Shown here piece after piece: positions 33,409 to 36,870 of a stretch of 36,870 nucleotides of DNA. Under the pieces are notes generated by a model, which did no database searches, was not told where the DNA came from, and saw only the letters and a list, made by a program, of their open reading frames with translations. Source of the DNA: Microbacterium paulum (GTDB taxonomy: Bacteria; Actinomycetota; Actinomycetes; Actinomycetales; Microbacteriaceae); NCBI RefSeq assembly GCF_015707995.1, contig NZ_JAAGRY010000029.1:1-36870 (forward strand), read 5' to 3'. Every line of letters begins with the position of its first letter. Position 1 is the stretch's first letter. The position numbers and the translations under genes were made by a program.

Positions 33409-35210
33409 CTACAGCCGCGGGGCGTTGCCCGGCGGCGCGGCCGGAGGCGTCACGGGGACGAACGGGTTCGCAGGCTCACGCCCCGCACCATCCCGCGACC
33501 CGAGGTTCGGTTCGTAGGCGCGCACGGCCTCGACGGTCAGCTCGACGCGCTCGGACTTGGGCGCGGCGGGCTCGGGTGCCGGTTCGTCCTGCATCGCGGC
33601 GAGCTGGGACTCGACGCGGGCGAGGTCTTCCTCGGCGTCGGCAAGGGTCTGTGCGTGGCGGAAGGGCGGCCCGAGGCGCTGCTGAGTATCGGCGACGGTC
33701 TGCTCGGCTTCTTCCAGGTCTTCGCGGGCCTGGTCGAGAAGGGAGGGGATGCCGCTGACGCGGTTCTCGATCCGCTGCACAAGCCCGAGTCCGGCGTCCA
33801 GGAACGACTCCTTCGGCAGCGTGAATCCCAGGCGGGGTCGAAACTGGAGATGCGGCCGATGATCCCGAAATCCTTGTGCCCGTACCGCGGCAGCCACTTC
33901 AGCCCGGAGTCGCCCATCCACGCGGCAAGGGAGTGCGCGGCTTCGGAGCGGGAGTCGTAGTCGCGCGTGCCGAGCGTGATGCGGAACCTGTCGCCGCTCG
34001 TGTCGATCATCCGTGGGGCAGCGGCCTCCAGCCCGCGAATGTCCGCGGCGGCGCGCTCGGCGGCTGACCGGGCGCGATTGCCGGTATGGGCGAGCATGTC
34101 CTCGTTGCGCTCGTGCGCGCGCTGGAGGCGGCGCAGCCGGTTCACCTCGTTGAGGATGACGGAGTGCTCCAGCAGGAGCGGATTGCCGGAGGCGATGGCC
34201 TTGGCCTCTGCTGCGGACAGCGCGGAGGTGTCGATCTCCTCGATCTCTCGGGCGTTGATCTTGCCGCGCAGGAGTTGCGCGAACGATGCGGCTTTCCGCT
34301 CGACGGTCTGCCACATGTAGGAGTCGAAGGACCGCTCGGTGACGTAGCGGACGATCGCCACTTCCTCGTTCTGGTTGCCCTGCCGCATGATGCGACCGTC
34401 GCGCTCGGCGATGTCGGAGGGCCGCCACGGGCAGTCCAGGTGGTGCAGGGCGATGGCGCGGGCCTGGACGTTGGTGCCAACGCCCATCTTCTCCGTCGAG
34501 CCGGTCAGTACCGCGACGTGGCCGGCGCGGGCTGCGGCGAACAGGCGGGCCTTCTCGACGTCGGTCTTCGCCTCGTGCATGTACCTGACCTGCTCGGCGG
34601 GGATGCCGCGCTGCACGAGCTGCTGCCGCAGCTCGTCGTAGGCGTTCCACCTGTCCTGGTTCGGGGTGCCGATGTCGCTGAACACGAGCTGGAGCGACCC
34701 GCGCACCGTGGAGGGCTGCCCGGTCAGCGTATCGAGGTATTCGTTGTCGCGGGTGCGCATCCCAGATGCGGTGGATCGCGTCGGCGGCAACGTCGACCTT
34801 GCTCGGCCCGGAGGGGTCGCGGGGGATGACCATGCGGATGTCGAGCGCGGCCTTGCATCCGTCGGTGGCGATCAAGAGCATGTTGTCCTCGTCGGGCCGC
34901 ACCTGGCGGGTGGCGACCTTCTCGGCACGTTCGGCGAGGGATGCGACGTAGTGCTCCAGCTCGACGGTCGGCTGCACCGGACGGTGGAGGGTGCGCGGCT
35001 GCCGTCGTCGCGCTGTTCGAGCGAGGGCACGGGCAGGTCGAGGTCGTCGGCGGTCTTCACGTCGGCGAACACCGACCACATCCGCAGCAGTTCCTGCCCG
35101 TTCTGGAACCGCGCGAACCGGGTCTTCATGCGGAACGTGCTGCCGGTCGGCGAGATCTCCATCTGCGTGACCAGCTCACCGAATGTTGCCGCCCACGCAT
35201 CGAATGCGCC
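33409..35210 (-). pseudogene. SNF2-type helicase of a conjugative element, C-terminal remnant with three frameshifts
   Basis: On the minus strand homology starts near 35200 (AFDAWAATFGELVTQMEI) and ends at TAG 33411-33409. Three phase changes are needed: near 34995 (LEQRDDGS to VQPTVELEHYVASL), near 34760 (DAIHRIWD to DNEYLDTLTG), and near 33832 (GRISSF to GFTLPKESF). Helicase C-terminal motifs are clear: TGSTEKMGVGTNVQ, then RDGRIMRQGNQNEEV. These are typical of the very large helicase/methylase-like proteins of actinobacterial plasmids and ICEs; the N-terminal two thirds are missing. It ends in a coiled coil and a proline-rich tail. Confidence 0.83.
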
Positions 35211-35381
35211 GGCAGACCCTTCGCGCTGGCGGCGTCGGCGGGGAGAGGATTTCGCAGTGAGCAGCACCGCTCTTTCCGGGATCGAGGCGGCCACCGAATC
35301 CGGCCCGCGGTGCTGCACGAAACCTTGGGGGCTCCATCGAGCCAGTAGCAATCCGGCCCGTGGTTGCCTCATCATGGAGCG

Positions 35382-36473
35382 GTGACTGCTGGGCGTTGCC
35401 GATCCACCGCCGATCCTGCCGAACCCCTTTCCGATGCCGAGCTGCTCATCGGCCTGGTGGTCTCACCATCCCTGAGTGCGGTGCTCGGCCCCGAGGTCAC
35501 CACCTCGGTGCGCAAGATTTTGGTGCAGCAGTATCCGGGAGTGCGCTGGCAACTGAAGATGGCCGAAGACCGGCTGGTCGATCCACCCGCCGAGACCTTG
35601 GACCTGCTGGAGGCGGCCCGAAACCGCGTGCTGGAGGAGAACTGGGATTTGGCCGTGGTGCTCACCGAGATCCCCCTGAAGACCGGCCGACGTCCGGTGC
35701 TCACCCAGCTCAGCCCCGTGCACGGGGTGGGACTGGTCTCCGTCCCAGCCCTGGGAGCCGTGCACGTGCGGCAGAAGGTGCAAGAGACCACCGTGCACGT
35801 GGTCGGGCAACTCCTGGGCTACGACGCCGAAGACCTCAACGCCCAGCGGGATCTTGCTCGAAGAGCCCACCAGCTGTCCACCGATCTCGACGACCGCCCG
35901 GACGACAACGTCGTGCAGTTCACGGCCCGAGTGCTGAGCGGCAACGTGCGGTTGCTGCTGGGCATGATCCGCGCCAACCAGCCTTGGGCCTTCGTGGCCC
36001 GGCTCTCCCGGGCGATGGTCGTGGCAGCGGCCACCGGCATGGTGACATTGGTGGCCTCGGACCTATGGGTACTGGCCATGGCCTACGGGCCGGTGCGCCT
36101 GGTCCTGCTGGCGGTGGGGGCGATCGGGGCGGTGAGTGCCACCCTGATCCTGGGAGCCGACTTGTGGGAGCGCCCACGGCGGCGAGCCCAACGTGAGCAG
36201 GTGATCCTGTTCAATTTGGCCACCACCGCGACCGTGGCCATCGGGGTTGTGGTGTTCTACCTCGTCTTATTCATCCTGTCCTGGGTCGGCGCGCTGCTGC
36301 TCATCGACGAGCAGGCACTGGCCGGTATCGCCGGTCACCCAGTGAACGCTTTGGACTACGCGAAGATCAGCTGGCTCACCGCCAGCCTGGCCACCGTGGG
36401 CGGAGCAATAGGAGCTGGACTGGAGGACGACGATGTGGTGCGCGCCGCTGCCTACACCCGGTCCAGCACCTGA
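35382..36473 (+). CDS. Unknown actinobacterial membrane protein
   Basis: 363 residues from GTG 35382 (TTG 35364 would add six). I recall similar sequences in actinobacteria but know no function. The N-terminal about 200 residues are soluble: LAVVLTEIPLKTGRRPVLT, then HGVGLVSVPALGA. About four hydrophobic helices follow, from residue about 210 (MVVAAATGMVTLVASDLWVL) to about 350. Codon use is less GC-biased than in the chromosome (TTG, TTA, CAA and GGG are frequent), so it arrived with the island or later. There is no partner gene. A clear ribosome-binding site is not seen. Confidence 0.65.
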   Translation: MTAGRCRSTADPAEPLSDAELLIGLVVSPSLSAVLGPEVTTSVRKILVQQYPGVRWQLKMAEDRLVDPPAETLDLLEAARNRVLEENWDLAVVLTEIPLKTGRRPVLTQLSPVHGVGLVSVPALGAVHVRQKVQETTVHVVGQLLGYDAEDLNAQRDLARRAHQLSTDLDDRPDDNVVQFTARVLSGNVRLLLGMIRANQPWAFVARLSRAMVVAAATGMVTLVASDLWVLAMAYGPVRLVLLAVGAIGAVSATLILGADLWERPRRRAQREQVILFNLATTATVAIGVVVFYLVLFILSWVGALLLIDEQALAGIAGHPVNALDYAKISWLTASLATVGGAIGAGLEDDDVVRAAAYTRSST

Positions 36474-36523
36474 CACAGCCCCAGCACAGAAGAAACTGAA
36501 ACATCTACGCGTTGATGCCACGT

Positions 36524-36650
36524 CTATGCAGGTGTCATTGCCGGTCGCGATGACTTGGTGGGTTCAGCGCAGTGCGCTGCCTCGTACTCGGCGGGTGGGG
36601 GCGTTGCCGAGGCGGGTGTGCGGGCGGGCGCTGTTGTACCTGTCGATCCG
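36524..36650 (-). pseudogene. IS3-family transposase (OrfB) C-terminal fragment
   Basis: On the minus strand DRYNSARPHTRLGNAP is followed, after a one-base phase change near 36600, by PPAEYEAAH and a short tail to TAG at 36526-36524. This is the end of an IS3 orfB (typically YN-RRPH-SLG-PP-E-E). The rest is missing and the fragment abuts an ISL3 fragment. Confidence 0.7.
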
Positions 36651-36780
36651 GGATCCGCACCGCCCTGCCGGACGCGCGGATCGCAGTCGACAAGTGGCAT
36701 CTCGTCGCCCTTGCCAACCTCATGGTCACCCAGGTCCGTCAACGGATCACCCGGCAACTGGGTCTGCCCCGAGTTTGGTT
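36651..36780 (+). pseudogene. ISL3-family transposase internal fragment
   Basis: The plus-strand frame reads ALPDARIAVDKWHLV, then ALANLMVTQVRQRITRQLG, a well-conserved part of ISL3 transposases including the DKWH motif. It begins and ends without start or catalytic context. Confidence 0.78.
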
Positions 36781-36825
36781 GACATCTGAACTGTGAGGAT
36801 TCGTCCTCGCTGGAAGGATGTTCTT

Positions 36826-36870
36826 GTGGCAAAGCCCTATCCCCGAGAGTTCCGCGATGATGTCGTGGCC
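36826..36870 (+). CDS. IS3-family transposase OrfA, start only (3' end outside window)
   Basis: GTG 36826 with GGAAGG 8 nt upstream starts AKPYPREFRDDVVA, the usual start of IS3-type orfA proteins. The upstream TTGACATCTGAACTG (about 36778) may lie at the element's left end. Intactness cannot be judged. Confidence 0.7.
   Translation, partial: MAKPYPREFRDDVVA

Larger units (their letters stand above)
31207..36870. mobile_element. Degenerate integrative island (right end outside window)
   Basis: Contents: excisionase-like gene, integrase remnant, HTH-PIN pair, frameshifted conjugative-element helicase, a foreign-looking membrane protein gene, and IS3- and ISL3-family debris. It begins at the putative glnA1 tail. 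The stretch 31207-31393 is non-coding apart from one hairpin. Several genes carry multiple inactivating lesions, so mobility is probably lost. Confidence 0.7.

Noticed and set aside
1..36870. CRISPR array, riboswitch or rRNA
   Set aside because: No regularly spaced direct repeats, no recognised riboswitch core and no rRNA sequence were seen on either strand.

Overview
The window is high-GC actinobacterial chromosome, most likely Microbacterium or a close relative in the Microbacteriaceae. The evidence is the near-exclusive use of G/C-ending codons, the dnaG tail beside tRNA-Asn, a discrete fabD-fabH-acpP-fabF cluster with a PucR-type regulator behind a homodimeric aceE, a DUF3145 gene, and the actinobacterial glnA2-glnE pair next to the expected place of glnA1.

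Layout. (1) 1-1634: end of dnaG, an orphan ABC ATPase with altered catalytic residues, tRNA-Asn and its terminator. (2) 1842-10195: a beta-galactoside use cassette. It holds a lipoprotein binding protein, two permeases and a LacZ-type GH2 enzyme in overlapping or abutting order, a convergent LacI-family regulator, a long near-perfect palindrome, and a zinc alcohol dehydrogenase killed by an in-frame TAG and a lost 3' end. (3) 10309-12767: def and a DMT-like transporter, divergent and both apparently leaderless; a CAT-anticodon tRNA; DUF3145. (4) 12941-20629 (minus strand): aceE, fasR-like, fabD, fabH, acpP, fabF, linking acetyl-CoA supply to fatty acid synthesis. (5) 20771-26562: tRNA-Val, an amino acid permease, a coiled-coil zinc-ribbon protein, a family A polymerase-like protein, RNase P RNA, polyphosphate glucokinase, a small SPOR-like protein. 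(6) 26614-30956: glnA2 and glnE. (7) about 31186-36870: a decaying integrative island. It starts at what looks like the last codons of a convergent glutamine synthetase gene (glnA1) and carries an excisionase-like protein, a wrecked integrase, an HTH plus PIN toxin-antitoxin pair spliced into the integrase reading frame, a frameshifted plasmid/ICE helicase remnant, an unknown membrane protein and fragments of at least two insertion-sequence families. Its right end lies outside the window.

Cross-cutting signals. Four promoters (tRNA-Met, tRNA-Val, rnpB, glnA2) appear to use the TAG stop codon of the upstream gene as the first half of their -10 hexamer. At least four genes (def, the DMT transporter, the zinc-ribbon gene, ppgK) have a TANNNT box 6-7 nt before the start codon, the pattern of leaderless actinobacterial mRNAs. 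Strong hairpins follow or separate most transcription units.
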